Assembly (NCBI GenBank): GCA_009801015.1
Contig: VHZZ01000914.1
Coordinates: 81,464-145,463, forward strand
Reading direction: 5' to 3'
Source of the DNA: Silene noctiflora
Lineage: Eukaryota > Streptophyta > Magnoliopsida > Caryophyllales > Caryophyllaceae
DNA length: 64,000 nt
In this document: one piece after another, positions 46,801 through 61,373 of the stretch
Numbering within the stretch: the stretch's first letter is position 1
Layout: every line of letters begins with the position of its first letter
Notes under the pieces: generated by a model
What the model saw: only the letters and a program-made list of their open reading frames with translations
Databases searched by the model: none
Told to the model about the DNA's origin: nothing
Position numbers and translations under genes: made by a program

Positions 46801-49298
46801 TTTTAATGCACTCGGATGTATGCAACCTTATCCAAGTTTTTGGATAATCCAATACGGAATTGCGTAAGATTTGCATCCAATGACTACTAAGTCCCAGTAA
46901 ATATAAGTGCAACTTGCTTCGTGAATTGTTTTGCTCCATTGCATCATTATCCAAAACCAAAGTATTCCATTAGGAATGAAATTATTGGTCAGGTATCCCG
47001 TATCCATTAGAACCTTAAATTATTACATGATGCTAACTTTACGATTACATTTTGTTTCAGCCTAAGCTAAAAGTTTGGTTTAAAGTGGAGAGTTTGTTAA
47101 GGAAGCTTACAGGAAGGCACATTGAATTTTGGAGCTATTAGACTACACGAGACACGAGAAATCGACCAAATCAAAATATTTCATGAGTATGTGAGTCGCT
47201 TACTCAGTCACGCATTAATGTGGACATAAATTTGAGGAGTGGGGTTCTGAATGCGAAATTCAAAAAACATCTGTAAAACAAGTCTAATCATCTAAAATAG
47301 CAAAAATTAGTGAAATTTATGTATAGAACATCTTATACGATAAGATCACAAAATTTGTAGGGTCCTGGAGATCCCACCCCAATACAACTCCCTATATCAC
47401 TGTCTGCACGGCCAAGCAACAACAGTAACCTACATATAAGAGAAAGCCACTACATGATGGAAGAAATCGAAAAGAAACATCCTCCATACAAGTCCTAAGT
47501 CAAACAAATAAAGGAAAGGCACCATACAAGTTCATCAAGATACTCAACTTCATTTAAACCACGCAGAAAGTAGGGCTCTCTACCAACATACTCAACTTCA
47601 TTATTACATGATGCTAACTTTATGATTACATTTTTGTTTCAGCCTTAGCTACAAGTTTGGTTTAAATTGCAGTGTGCGAAGGAAGCTTGCAGGAAAGAAC
47701 CTTGAATTTTGGAGCTATTAGGCTACACGAGAAATCAACCAAAGGAAAATATTTCACGAATTTGTGTATAGCTTACTCGGGCAAGCAGTAGTGTGGACAT
47801 GAAGTTTGAGAAGTGGGGTTCTGAATGCTAAATTCAAAAACGATCTGTAAAACAAGTTTAATCATCTAATATATCAAAATTAGAGAAATTTTCTGTAGTC
47901 ACATCGTATACGATAAGGTCACAAAATTTGTGGGGTATTGTAAATCCCACCCCCATACAACTTCCTACATCACTGTCGGCACAGCCAAGCACCAAAACTA
48001 GCGTACATAAAAAAAGGCCACTACATGATGAACGAAATCGAAAGAAATATCCTCCATACAAGACATAAGTCAAATAAACTAAGGAAAGGCACCTTACAAT
48101 TTCGTCAAGATACTCAACTTCATTTAAACTACACAGAAAGCAAGACTCTCTACCAAGCAAAACACTTAGTGCAGACAGCAGTTTAGTAGCACTCACAAGT
48201 CATAACAACAAAAGTAGCTAAAAAGAAAACAACAAATTGATGCACTACAAAATTTAAACAGGAAAGTTACTTAACTTACGGCGAATTCTAAGTTTTAGCA
48301 ACATAATCCTAGTTCACACGGCAAAACCACATATACTAATATAGTTATATCCTAACAAAATCTAAGCAAAACCCACTAATCACAACTAACAGAAAACCAA
48401 CATGCAATCATAATCAACCCCGTAATTCCTCGAAAAAGTTTAAAACTTATCAATAATTACTCCACAGCGAACGTATCAAACCTAAATACAGAAAAGAACA
48501 CAACTAAATTCCTATAAAATCTTGTTCGTCATCATCAACAACATTTCCACAGTGCCTCAAAGACTCCCGCAAATTGCAAGGTAAGGGGGTAGACATACGC
48601 AGCCTTACCCTTGAATTACCAACAAAAAGAGACTGTTCCCGAATGACCCAGGACGAAAATTACTTCAAAAACTAAAATTCATCAACAGAAACTACAAATT
48701 CACTCAAAAATCACATTAAATTTCCACAATCACTGCAAATTACACACAGAATTACAAATGGGTGATACCATAATCCAACAAAAACACATCTTTGATCACA
48801 TAAACCCCATAACTCACTCTCAAAATCCATCTTTTTACTGATTTAAGGCGGCCGTACACAAGTTTATTGTAAAACCGGGTTCTTTCAATAATTACTTTTA
48901 CCCACCAACATGGTCATGTTTGAATCAATTAACACAAACCGTATAAAACCGTCTTACACAAGACTAACCATTTCACACAAAAAACATGCAATACCGAAAA
49001 CCCAACTAACAAATTGATGAAATAAACAAAAAGAAACAATCTTTTATACCTTCAAAACAGCAGGTTTAAGAGATAAACCATAAGGAAGAGATTCAAGTTC
49101 AATAGCACGACGAGCAATACGAATAGGCAATTCTTTATGAAGAAATTGTGCAGAAATTAACAAATTACGATCAGTAGGTTTAGACCCAAATTCCATCATA
49201 TATCTAAGTGTAACCCCAGTTTGTTTTAATAAACCCCATTTATGTACTTCATCAATTAAGCTTTTTGAAAAGCTTTCTGCAGCCTTTTTTGCAGCCAT
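43882..49298 (-). CDS. PDK: Mitochondrial pyruvate dehydrogenase kinase
   Basis: Minus-strand exons 49298-49050, 46404-46146, 46010-45830, 44966-44819, 44711-44498 and 43940-43882 give 369 residues, close to the plant PDK length. The N-terminal helical domain has [16 protein letters not shown] and [12 protein letters not shown]. The GHKL ATPase half shows the N box [11 protein letters not shown]1 DEGGGIP and G2 GYGYGLP. The enzyme phosphorylates serine on E1-alpha of the mitochondrial pyruvate dehydrogenase complex and switches it off. Despite histidine-kinase-like ATP motifs it is a Ser kinase. Intron 4 begins GC rather than GT (AAG/GCACGT at 44818-44817). Intron 1 is about 2.6 kb and contains a 580-bp duplication; intron 3 carries a 104-bp MITE. 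A (GAA)8 tract lies upstream of the start codon. Confidence 0.95.
45595..45698. mobile_element. 104-bp MITE in PDK intron 3
   Basis: Inverted arms of about 28 bp begin TTATATGAGACGGTCTTACA and end TGTAAGACCGCTCATATAA; the outer nine bases are perfect. GAGACGGTCT-type ends are frequent in Caryophyllales DNA as I remember it, which is one reason for the taxonomic guess. It is inside the intron 45829-44967. Confidence 0.65.
47021..48160. repeat. ~580-bp tandem duplication in PDK intron 1
   Basis: Copy A (47021-47600) and copy B (47602-48160) begin with the same TATTACATGATGCTAACTTT and stay alignable throughout with roughly 10-15% divergence by eye. Shared marks include TTTTGGAGCTATTAG, GTGGGGTTCTGAATGC, GCCACTACATGATG and AAGGAAAGGCACC. 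It is entirely intronic and shows no coding capacity. Confidence 0.85.
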
Positions 49299-49510
49299 TT
49301 TTAATGCGATTATTACTAGATTGAAAACCCGTACGTTGGCGTGATTAAGGGGTTATGGAAGAAAGGTGGGAAAAGCAAGAAATGTGGAACAGACATTAAT
49401 AAGAAGAAGAAGAAGAAGAAGAAGTAGATAGGAAGAAGGAAAAGTTTGTGTGTGTATATGAGGATGAGGAAGAGTGGTGTGTGAGGGTCGATGGATAGGG
49501 ACTTGTCATG
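49299..49510 (-). promoter_or_regulatory. PDK 5' leader and promoter with (GAA)8
   Basis: A GAA trinucleotide run at about 49400-49424 reads CTT on the gene strand, about 100 bases upstream of the start codon. CT-rich leaders and CTT repeats are common in plant 5' UTRs. No TATA box or start site could be fixed. Confidence 0.4.
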
Positions 49511-50600
49511 GGAGTCTTTATTTTTGTGTGATTAACATGATGATATTTAGTTGGTAACTCTTAAAACGGATAATCGTGTAATCTCGTCGATTAAAACGAG
49601 TCAAATAATATTCTATTGGTAGAGATAAACAAGTTTTCTACTTATATCTATACCTGGTACAGTTGATCCGACTCAAATAACCCTACCTAATACTCGAGTC
49701 GAGGACTCGAGATTGACCAATCAATATGATCAAACCTAAATGTTTGTTGTTGCATACTCCATTTCGCTTTTATCACATCTGTTATATTTGACCGTTTAAA
49801 TATAATGAGGAGTGTTTATTTTTGTGATTAAAGTGATGATATTTAGTTGGTCACTCTTAAGACGGATAATCGAGTATTTTTGTCGATTAAAATGAGTCAA
49901 ATAACATTTTATTGGTATAGATAAAAGAAGTTTTCTACTAATTTATATACCTGGTACAATTAATCTGACTTGGATAACTTGATCTAACACCCAGTCGACG
50001 ATCTGAAAATTTAGGGATGTCAATGGATCGGGTTCGGGTTGGGTGAAGCTTCACCCGCATCCATCTATCACATTATAAACTTCATCTAATCCATCCATCA
50101 TCTGCGAAACTTCTCATCCATCACCCGTCCATCCATCATCCACGGATGAAACGAGTGGATCAGGTGATAGATGGGTGATGATTTAATTATGTTTATAACT
50201 CTAAAAAAGTATTGAATTTTATTTTTCCCAAAATATATGTAAGGTAAATTAGACTAAGTGTTTTGAAAATATTGTAACTTAATGTCTCTTTGAATAGTAT
50301 AAAAAGTAAGTAGATTATTATTGGTCAACTTAAGTTTTATATAGTAACTTTTTTCCAAGAAAGGAAGAATATCGGGTGGTGGATGAATGACAGGTTGGAT
50401 TTAGCTCCATCCATCATCCATCTATTCCGGGTTTTCGTCCCTTGATTTAAATCGGGTAGATGGATATTTAGCGGATGCGGGTGAGATTGACATCCCTATC
50501 TGAGATTAGCCCATTAATATGATTAAACCTAAATGTTTGTTGTTGCATACACCATTGTGTTTTTATCACATCTGTTATATTTGGCGGTTTAAATATAATG
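49511..50600. repeat. ~300-bp tandem duplication, second copy split by an hAT-like element
   Basis: Copy 1 (49511-49808) and copy 2 (49809-50011 plus 50499-50600) share GTTTATTTTTGTG-like starts, GATGATATTTAGTTGGT, GACGGATAATCG, ATACCTGGTACA, ATATGAT-AAACCTAAATG and the terminal TTTAAATATAATG. Copy 2 is interrupted by the 487-bp element at 50012. The insertion therefore came after the duplication. No gene is involved. Confidence 0.85.
50012..50498. mobile_element. hAT-like non-autonomous element, CCATCCATC type
   Basis: Perfect 13-bp inverted ends TAGGGATGTCAAT (50012-50024) and ATTGACATCCCTA (50486-50498). Imperfect 8-bp flanks ATCTGAAA (50001-50008) and ATCTGAGA (50498-50505) suggest an hAT-type target duplication, allowing three extra bases on the left. 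The interior is full of CATCCATC/GATGGATG and CACCCG/CGGGTG motifs around an AT-rich centre, with no coding capacity. Confidence 0.78.
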
Positions 50601-50758
50601 GCTATATTTATCTTAACCAGAAATTCGTGAAAGATCCTAGATTAACAACTAAATTACAAATCTTATTAAGGCTTGTAGAAAACAAAAAATACTAAAGATA
50701 TAAATAGCCTACATAATTTGGTTTAGTTGGTTAAATATGGCCGTATGGGAGAGCATCA

Positions 50759-50954
50759 CTCTCTCCGTTTCAGTCATTTAATTTGTTTACCTATTTCATA
50801 TTAAGATGTTTTAGTGAATTGTTTATCTTTCTATTTTGGGAATGTATTTGATGGACAATTTGATCACCCCTATTCATTTAATAATTAATTCCCTCATTTT
50901 TCTTTGGTCTTTGTGCCAAAATCAAAGATAAACATATGACCAGAACAGAAGGAG
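50759..50954. mobile_element. Stowaway-type MITE
   Basis: The left end CTCTCTCCGTTTCAGTCATTT and right end ATATGACCAGAACAGAAGGAG are inverted repeats followed by TA. The interior matches the 18427 element (TTTGTGCCAAAATCAAAG, TTTGGGAATG-TTTGATG). Confidence 0.7.
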
Positions 50955-51168
50955 TATATTTTTTTTCGGGTTTGCTTGAGAAAGGGATTGGTAAAAAAAT
51001 AGTGATTCACAATGTTGGATGAGGGAATAAAGACATCGGCAGTATTAGAACTTGTTTCCAAGGGTGTGGTTAGAGACTTTTTTTTTTTTTTTTAAACGAA
51101 GGGTCATGAGCATTAATTTATGTGACTTTACCAATTAAACTAGTTGACAAATGACATATATGCAAATG

Positions 51169-51432
51169 TGTTGACAATAATGCTGCTTCCCTGACAAGCT
51201 TCTCTGTCCAGCTGATCTTCCAGAGGCTTCTAGAAGGTTCTAGCCACGTCAGCCAGTACTAGCCTGTTACAATCTGTTAGAGTAACAGACTGTCAATTAG
51301 TTTGTTACAAGTTGTTGTAAATATTTTCCTCAGTTTGTATATAAATAGAAACTAAACATACTTGTAATTTAAGATCATTTTAATCAATAAAATTCACACT
51401 TTTATTTACTCTAAGTGTTCATCATTTTCAAT
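51169..51432 (+). mobile_element. Probable solo copia LTR
   Basis: The segment starts TGTTGACAATAATG and ends near TTTTCA. It carries an internal TATATAAATAG box (about 51338) and an AATAAAATTCAC polyadenylation-like site (about 51385), the usual order in a short plant copia LTR. No coding part is attached and I could not confirm a 5-bp target duplication. It is a fossil of uncertain age. Confidence 0.45.
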
Positions 51433-52161
51433 TGAGTAATTGTTTACATTTTGTAGAATTCATATTAACTGAATTCAATAAAATGATATGGCTAAAATTA
51501 TATTATTATTAAGAATGTAAATTTAACATTAAGAATATATTCAAATTAAGTTATTTTAGTATTGCCACGATTGCTTTGCTTTGATTTCATGCTTTTCTTG
51601 AAACATGTGATATGTGTTATTGGTCTTGATAGTTGGCAAAAACTCAAAATTTAATTTGTGATTCTCATATGAATATGAAGAAAAGGAGAATATTAAGTAT
51701 CAACTATTGTCCCTACAAATTAATTAGAATTGCAACAAGATGAACTGAGACCACAACCTCAAAGATGTAAATAAATAAGTAATGGTAATATGGTTATTCG
51801 GCATGAATCTTTTATTAACGAGTCGAAAAATATGAAAAATGGGTATCGGTTCAATTATACGGTGGTAATTAAAGAGTATACATACGTAAAAATCTGGGGT
51901 TATTTGTAAAAATAAAAATACGCAATTATTATTTGTAAAAATAAGCAAATATATTCAGATTATTTGTAATTTACCCTTTTTATTACCAAGCATTTGGCCA
52001 TTGTTTGTAGCCACAATCATCTTGTTGATTACTGACTTATGTTGATTGTAACTCCACTTTTAAGTTTCGTTTTTTCTTAAATGAACACCAAACAGTCAAA
52101 CACCGCTCACTCCTGGTTAAATTAGAATAACTCTTTATCGGTTGATTTATGTGTTCGGAGG

Positions 52162-52593
52162 TAGAGCTGACAAGTCTGACACGACCCGAACCCGACCCGG
52201 CAAGACCCGAAAATATTGTGACCCGAAACTGACCCAACCCGACCCGATGACGACCCGTAACCCGACATGACCCGATTATCACAGACCCGAACCCGACCCG
52301 ATACTGACCCGATTAAATTGATGACCCAACAATTATTAAGCTTAATTTTGATCAAAATGAAAGTAATTTTGTTTTAAGATTGATACATTTGACCTAATAA
52401 TGAAGCAATTAAACGAAATAATAGATTAAAAACAAAAATGGTTAAAAATTGTATTAATGCGATGAAGTAGCCGGACCCGATAATAACCCGCCCCAAACAT
52501 CCGACCCGACCCGATACATCTTTTGACCCTAAATGACCCGACCCGGCTTGACCCGACCCAAATCCAACCCAACTGACCCGATTACCACCTCTA
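52162..52593. mobile_element. hAT-like non-autonomous element, GACCCG type
   Basis: Ends TAGAGCTGACAAG and (reverse complement) TAGAGGTGGTAATCG form short imperfect inverted repeats. The flanks TTCGGAGG (52154-52161) and ATCGGAGT (52594-52601) match at six of eight positions, fitting an aged 8-bp hAT duplication. The 432-bp interior is saturated with GACCCGA/ACCCGACCCG on both sides of an AT-rich centre. Confidence 0.75.
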
Positions 52594-52863
52594 ATCGGAG
52601 TTCATAAACTTTCATATATAATTGACCCATAATTGACACAGAGCGAGTAGTATATTGTATGTTTAAGATTAAAGAAATGACTAACGGATGACTTGTACGT
52701 TACATATTTGATACTTACATGCACAGATATGGGAGATGATTAGGACATGAATTTGTTAAAGAATAAAATATCTTTACTTCTTTAGAATATCTTAGAATAT
52801 AACGTGTTTTAATTAGCTACGGAGTACTAACCCATTATTGGGTTAACCCTCTAAAAACTATTA

Positions 52864-53042
52864 TTCCTTCCGTTTCGCTTAATTATTGTTCTTTGATTTT
52901 GACTCAAAAAACAAAGAAAGAGGGATCAATTTAATATGATAAGTGAACCAAATTGAGTTTGAATGATCAAATAGAAAGGATAACAGATTGTCTGAGATAC
53001 GTACCCGTGAAATAGGACAACAAATGACCGGAACAAAGAAAG
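52864..53042. mobile_element. Stowaway-type MITE
   Basis: The left end TTCCTTCCGTTTCGCTTAATT and right end CAAATGACCGGAACAAAGAAAG are inverted repeats with TA outside. It belongs to the family at 18427 and 50759, inserted in the opposite orientation. Confidence 0.65.
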
Positions 53043-53044
53043 TA

Positions 53045-55290
53045 TTTTCTAGGTGATATCATTGTTATAATAGTACAAACTCTTCCCCTTGTTTCATTAA
53101 CGATAAGATTGAAGGAAAATGATGGAGAATAAGGATTTAGTATTTTCTTTTTCCTTGTCAAGATTATTTAAAATTGTTCGATGTTATTGAGATTCAAAGA
53201 AATACCCCATACTATTTTAATATTTGACAACGAGAATTTTACTTGATTTAGTCTTATATTTTCACTCATCTTTAATCATTAGGCTAAAATTTCTTTAGCA
53301 TCATTGGAATTTAATGACATATGTAAAATAGTTAACAATTTTTTTTAACACTTCTTAAGTTTTGCTCGGTAATATTTGTGTTTCAATTCTTTTTTAATTT
53401 TTGATTAAAATACCATTTAAAAAAAAAAAAGTAAATAAATGACCGAGATAAAAGAAGTACGGAAATGTAGATAAACTTTGATGATTATACACATCCTCTT
53501 ATATACTAAGAGAATAAAAATTCTCAAACATTTTCCCTCCAAAATCTTCTTAAATATGGCAATAAGGCTTTTTTTTATTAAATTATATCTTTTAATTAAC
53601 AAATAATATTTTGATCACTATAATATATTTGAACTAAATTATATTTATTTAATTAAAATAAAACAAAACTTGTATATAAATCTAAATACTTGTATATGAA
53701 AAACCTATAAATTGATATTATTAGTTTTGTATAAAAAAACATAACATGCACTTAATTAGTATAAAAAAATTATGAACTGATATTATTAATTTCGTGAAAA
53801 CAAAATTCATTAAAATTATTTGAGAAAATTTATAAATTAGAATTATTTATTAGTTACAGCATATGTGGTAAAAAAAAGTTTTATTAAAATACATATTTTA
53901 TAACTCTACTAAATTTTTTTTATTAGTTTTCCATTTTATTTTTTATTCTCATATTAAAATATGAAAAAATTAATTATGTGTCAATTTAAAATCTATAAAC
54001 AATACATTATTATAAAATAAATTATCTATATATATCGTGCATATATGATTGCACGGAATTCATACTAGTATTGAATTAAACTTATTACTTAAAATTAGTG
54101 AAAACGAGAATAAAAAGTACCGTTCTAATATAAATGTTATTTTATAAACCCGATTTAAACACTAATTCTCATTTGTGACGGACGTATCCGTCACAAATGA
54201 GAAGACGGGTACCAAATTGTGAGACAAAATGCCCAAATAGAGGAGAGAGGAAAGCAAGTGGGGGTGTCCCCATCTTATCCCCTATTCGTTTTGTGAGTGA
54301 CATTACCCGTCTTCATTTGTGACCCGTCACAAGGGAGACGCTTTGCGATTTAAAAGTAGTGGACCTAAACAACATATTCGAATTGAGAATCTATAAGTTG
54401 GCTCAATCACCACCAAGTGAAAACTTCATTCCTTCTCATTCAATGACATCAAATTACTAAGGACATCTCCACATGTTGGGATATATACCAAGGACTCTAG
54501 TGGCTAAGAACATATACTCTTCTTCTATCACATGGTCTATTACAAATTGTATTACCAATAGAATGGGATAACATTCGCTATCCCAAATTTTAATAGGTAG
54601 TTAATATTATCAATTTTGGCTATTTTAAAATCTCGTTTTTAACTACGCCTATGTTAACTCCCAGCGATGGCTTATTCTTGAATATAGTACTATTTGTTTC
54701 GAGTTCTGCGAGAAAGAGTTTATATAGTACAGTAGTAAGAAGTTTGTAAAACGGATCTTTTTGGTTTTAAGCTTCTCATTTAACGAGTCATAAATCATAA
54801 TACGTATTAATTTTAGTAGATTTGTTTTTTACACAAATTTTCTGTTAGCCGGCCTTACAAAATAACAACTCAAAAGGATAATCTTACTTAATTTACTTAT
54901 TTACCATTCATATTTTAAGAAATTAGTTTGCCAACAAATTATTATAATCCATATTTAGAAATAAAACAAATCACTAACACTATGCTAACTTTTGTGATCA
55001 CAAATCACTAACAAACACTAAGCTAATCCATAGCTAACTTTTAATCACACACATTTATTCAAAAATTAAGCCATAATTTTATCATCAAAATTGCCAAAAT
55101 TAACTATATGTTTAAACATAGAAACCAAATAATTAGGAACATAAAACTAAATTTAGAAAAATGAATTGGATGGTCACCTAAATCTTATCTAAAAATTAGA
55201 ATAAATTCTCCTCCATTGAGTTTAATTAACCATTAATTACATAGTAAATCAAAAAGTTTCTTAAGAAAGTAATTATTCAATATTTTCAAT
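53045..55290. other. AT-rich spacer upstream of the pectinesterase gene
   Basis: Very AT-rich DNA without a recognisable gene, apart from the palindromic MITE at 54166-54336. The last few hundred bases should contain the pectinesterase promoter; no clear TATA box was picked. Confidence 0.5.
54166..54336. mobile_element. MITE with palindromic ends (TCTCATTTGTGACGGA)
   Basis: The left end is itself a near-perfect palindrome at 54167-54202: two 16-bp arms TCTCATTTGTGACGGA and its complement around CGTA. It is followed by AGACGGGTA; the right end repeats this in reverse (TACCCGTCTTCATTTGTGAC, then CCGTCACAAGGGAG). Long self-complementary termini suggest a Mutator-like or foldback MITE. Confidence 0.6.
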
Positions 55291-57238
55291 ATGAAAGGAA
55301 AGTTAATTGGATTAGTAATTTCAATAATAGTTCTAGTTGGTATTGGTGCTCTTCTAGTAGTCACAGTTCGAGATGCTAATAAGAATAATCATCATGTCCC
55401 TCATAACCCACTTTCTTCGACATCGAAAGCGGTTCAAGCTATATGTAGTCCTACAGATTATAAAGAAGCATGTGTACGCAGTCTTACCCCTGTTGCTAAT
55501 AACAAGACTGCTAGCCCTAAGGACTACGTCCAAGGTGCTATCAACGCGACTATTGACGCCATTATTCAAAGTATCGAGCACTCGAAAAATTTGAGCAAGG
55601 AGGCTAATGATCCTCTTAATCAAATGGCTTTCAATGATTGCAAGGAATTGTTGCAATTTGCAATTGATGAACTAAACGACGCGTTTAATAACGTCGTTGT
55701 TGATCAATTGCATACTATTAATGAAAGGGAAAATGAATTGAAAAATTGGTTAAGTGCCACTATTTCTTATCAAGAATCATGCATTGATGGTATTAATAAG
55801 GATGAATTAAAGGATAAAATGGCAATTAATCTTAAGGATGCTTCTCATTTAAGTAGTAATATACTTGCTATTATTTCCGAAATTGTTCCGGTTTTAAATA
55901 GTTTCGGCCTTCAAACAAGTAATGTGAGTCTAAATAATCGTCGACTTCTTCATGTGCCCAAGAACGATAATGGTAATGATAATGATAATGAGCTTGATTC
56001 TCAAGGTTATCCGTCTTGGCTTCCTAGTGGAGATCGGAAATTATTGCGAAGAATTAACATGAATAATCCGAGGCCTAATGTTATAGTGGCTCAAGACGGA
56101 AGTGGTCAATTTAGGACAATTAACGCTGCCCTTAGAGCATATCCAAAGGGGTTACGCGGTAGATATGTTATATATGTCAAAGCCGGAATATATAATGAAC
56201 AAGTTCTTATTACAAAAGACCAGGTTAATATTTTCATGTTTGGTGACGGTCCTCGTCGAACCATTGTCACCGGTAGAAAAAGTGTTGCCGGTACCGGAAC
56301 TACTACTTATCAATCAGCTACATTTGGTAAGTCTGTTTAACTTTTTTTTTTTTTTTTTTTTTATTGTTTTTACATGTTAGTCCTTGAAAATGGGCACGAT
56401 TGCTAATGCAGTAATGCTACGGAGCGATGAGTGTGGCGCGTGTAACACACACGTCATACGCACAACACACATCGCTCAGTGAAATATTTTTGTAGAAGAT
56501 TTATACTAACATAAAACATTCTTATTTTGTTATCGTGCAGCGGTAATTGGAAACGGGTTCGTAGGAAAATCGATGGGATTCCGAAACACAGCAGGTCCCG
56601 AAGGTCACCAAGCCGTAGCACTACGAGTCCAATCCGATATGTCAACCTTCTACAATTGTAGAATGGACGGCTACCAAGACACCCTCTACACACAAGCACA
56701 TCGCCAATTTTACCGCAACTGCGTGGTTTCAGGCACGGTCGATTTCATATTTGGTGACGGTAACGCAGTAATTCAAAACACTCTCATAATCGTACGTAAA
56801 CCGATGGACGGACAACAAAACACAGTAACTGCCCAAGGTAAAAAAGACAGGCGCCAGACAACCGGAATTGTTATACACAATTGTCGAATTGTTCCCGAAC
56901 AATTACTCTTTCCTCTCCGATTCAAAATTAACACGTTCCTCGGACGTCCATGGAAAGAATTCTCGACAACAGTCATAATGCAAACAATGCTCGCGGATTT
57001 TATCCAACCAGCCGGGTGGATGCCATGGGCCGGAAACTTTGCATTGGATACATTGTTTTACGCCGAATTTGAGAATCGAGGTCCCGGTGCAATTACAAGT
57101 AGACGGGTTCGATGGAAAGGATATCATGTTCTTACAAATAGAAATCAAGTATTGAGATTTACGGTCGACCCGTTTCTCCAAGGAAATATGTGGATTCGAT
57201 TTACGGGTACTCCGTATCTTCCTAGCTTGAAGCCATGA
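55291..57238 (+). CDS. Pectin methylesterase with N-terminal inhibitor domain (type I PME)
   Basis: Exons 55291-56326 and 56541-57238 give 577 residues. A membrane-anchor or signal segment (LIGLVISIIVLVGIGALLVV, residues 5-24) precedes a PMEI pro-domain (about 45-205) with its four conserved Cys (AICSP, EACVR, NDCKE, ESCID). Basic processing sites RRLL (about 217) and RKLL (about 249) lead to the catalytic beta-helix. This shows VAQDGSGQFRTI, GFRNTAGPEGHQAVALRV, GYQDTLY (Asp about 392), GTVDFIFG (Asp about 413) and FLGRPWKEFS (Arg about 481), the complete PME active-site set. The enzyme removes methyl esters from homogalacturonan in the cell wall after the pro-domain is cleaved in the Golgi. 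Two exons are typical of the family. The single intron holds a small hairpin at 56422-56477. Confidence 0.95.
56422..56477. repeat. Imperfect hairpin in the pectinesterase intron
   Basis: GAGCGATGAGTGTGGCGCGTGT pairs imperfectly with the reverse of ATACGCACAACACACATCGCTC; the outer eight bases (GAGCGATG/CATCGCTC) are perfect. It lies about 63 bases upstream of the acceptor at 56541. Confidence 0.5.
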
Positions 57239-58113
57239 AAACATTATTATTGTGATGGTTGTTTGATTATGAAGTTTTTCTCATAAATTAATGAAACATT
57301 TTAACTTCATTTGCATTTTCGATCTCGTTGTCGTCATCTATTCATTTTTATATCGATATCGTTTCAATTATTTACAATAACTGTATACGATAATGACAAT
57401 AACTCGAACTTCCTTAAATCACCAAAATGATTTCAAACTCAGTTTCGGAAGATTATGCCGTTTTCGAAGCAATTTTCATCTTGAATCATTCAGAAACAGC
57501 CTCATTCCCCCTCTATAGATAGAGGCCAAAGAGTACAATATCTTTTTGACAATTCTCTTTCGGTTTTACTTTAGCTAACATTAATCAATTCGCGATTAAG
57601 GCTATAATATTGTTGCATTTTACAATTCGAATCCATTTATTCACTATTTATCTCCGACTAGAAAAACAAACGCATGAAGAAAAAGCTCCGCGCATTGGTT
57701 GATGCTCTAAGATGAAGACGAATAGATGAATTGCAATCCAAAAAAATTTGGATGGGATGGGCAAACGGCACCAGTCCGAAGTCCAAGGCCGGCTAACATG
57801 AATCATTATACGTTTCGTGTGACAGTTGATGTAACTTCAAACTAGGAAATATTTGAAGCTCAATCTGATTGCATTCTATCATTTCCTTTGTACAACTTTT
57901 CTATTATTTTTTGGGGGATCTGAAATTCTGAACAGAATTCAGAATATACAATAATAATAATAATAATAATAATTACAAATTGCTAGTAAATTAAACTCCA
58001 AGCAAAAGGAGATTTTTACTTTTTTACTCTTACCCTGAAATTACCTATATACGCCGTATATAATACTTACTAGTTTATACAATATAATCATCTAGTATTT
58101 GTATTTGTATAAA
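57239..58113. other. Convergent spacer, pectinesterase and CIPK1 3' ends
   Basis: It includes the pectinesterase 3' UTR and, on the right, the CIPK1 3' UTR. An (ATA)n run is at about 57951-57973. Nothing else is recognisable. Confidence 0.6.
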
Positions 58114-60540
<2,427 letters not shown>

Positions 60541-61284
60541 CTGCATTTTTACAATGTTAAGATTGAGTCCATTAGTACTTGTAGGCTGTAGCTATAAACC
60601 AAACCTTGGAAATCACACAGTCAAAATTAAAAATTTCAAGGCGAGCTCAGATAATCACAGCATACGAAGACTCCATAAAAAAATAACACATTCAATAATT
60701 GTTTATACCAGGTGCTGAGATATGTCGAGATCTCGACATCACGTTGATTTAATTGTTTATACCAAGTTAAGAAATCGGAATATATATTCTGTTTTACGCC
60801 GCTTTCATAATTGATACAGTAGCTGCATGCTAGCCTAGACAAATAAAGCTTCCCCCAGGTAGAACATTACAGCTTTGCCAATTAAGTTAATTAGATCAAA
60901 TAAATTGATGTCAAACTTGAAGCATTCTAACATGGAGGGTCCTAGTAATGTGTGGACTGGCATTGATGGAGCCCATTAATCACAACAATGATATGCAGCT
61001 TCTTGAAACATCACAAAATATAAGGCCTCTTGTATTTATTATCAAGATTGAGACTGCAACTATTTTCAGCAAGACATTATAGTTCACTCAATTTCACAGG
61101 TCACAGTCTAGCCAAAAACCCATATAGCTTATGTCGGTCACGCATCGCCAACCTTGAGCCCATACAATTAATCCCGAATCCAACCCAATCTGTTACCGGT
61201 TATTACCAAGTAGATCATTTCAGTATAGCCAAACAAGTTCTCAAAGTTTTAAGCATACAAAGATGGGAGGTTCCAAATAATGTA

Positions 61285-61373
61285 CTCTCTCCGGGAGTAA
61301 ATAATTTACGTTTGCTTTATTTTGCGAGGGGTAAATGAAAGCAAACGTAAACTATTGACTCAGACAGAGGGAG
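61285..61373. mobile_element. Stowaway MITE in unit 1 of the triplication
   Basis: Left end CTCTCTCCGGGAGTAAATAA, right end ACTATTGACTCAGACAGAGGGAG, TA on both sides (61283-61284 and 61374-61375). 89 bp. Confidence 0.75.
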
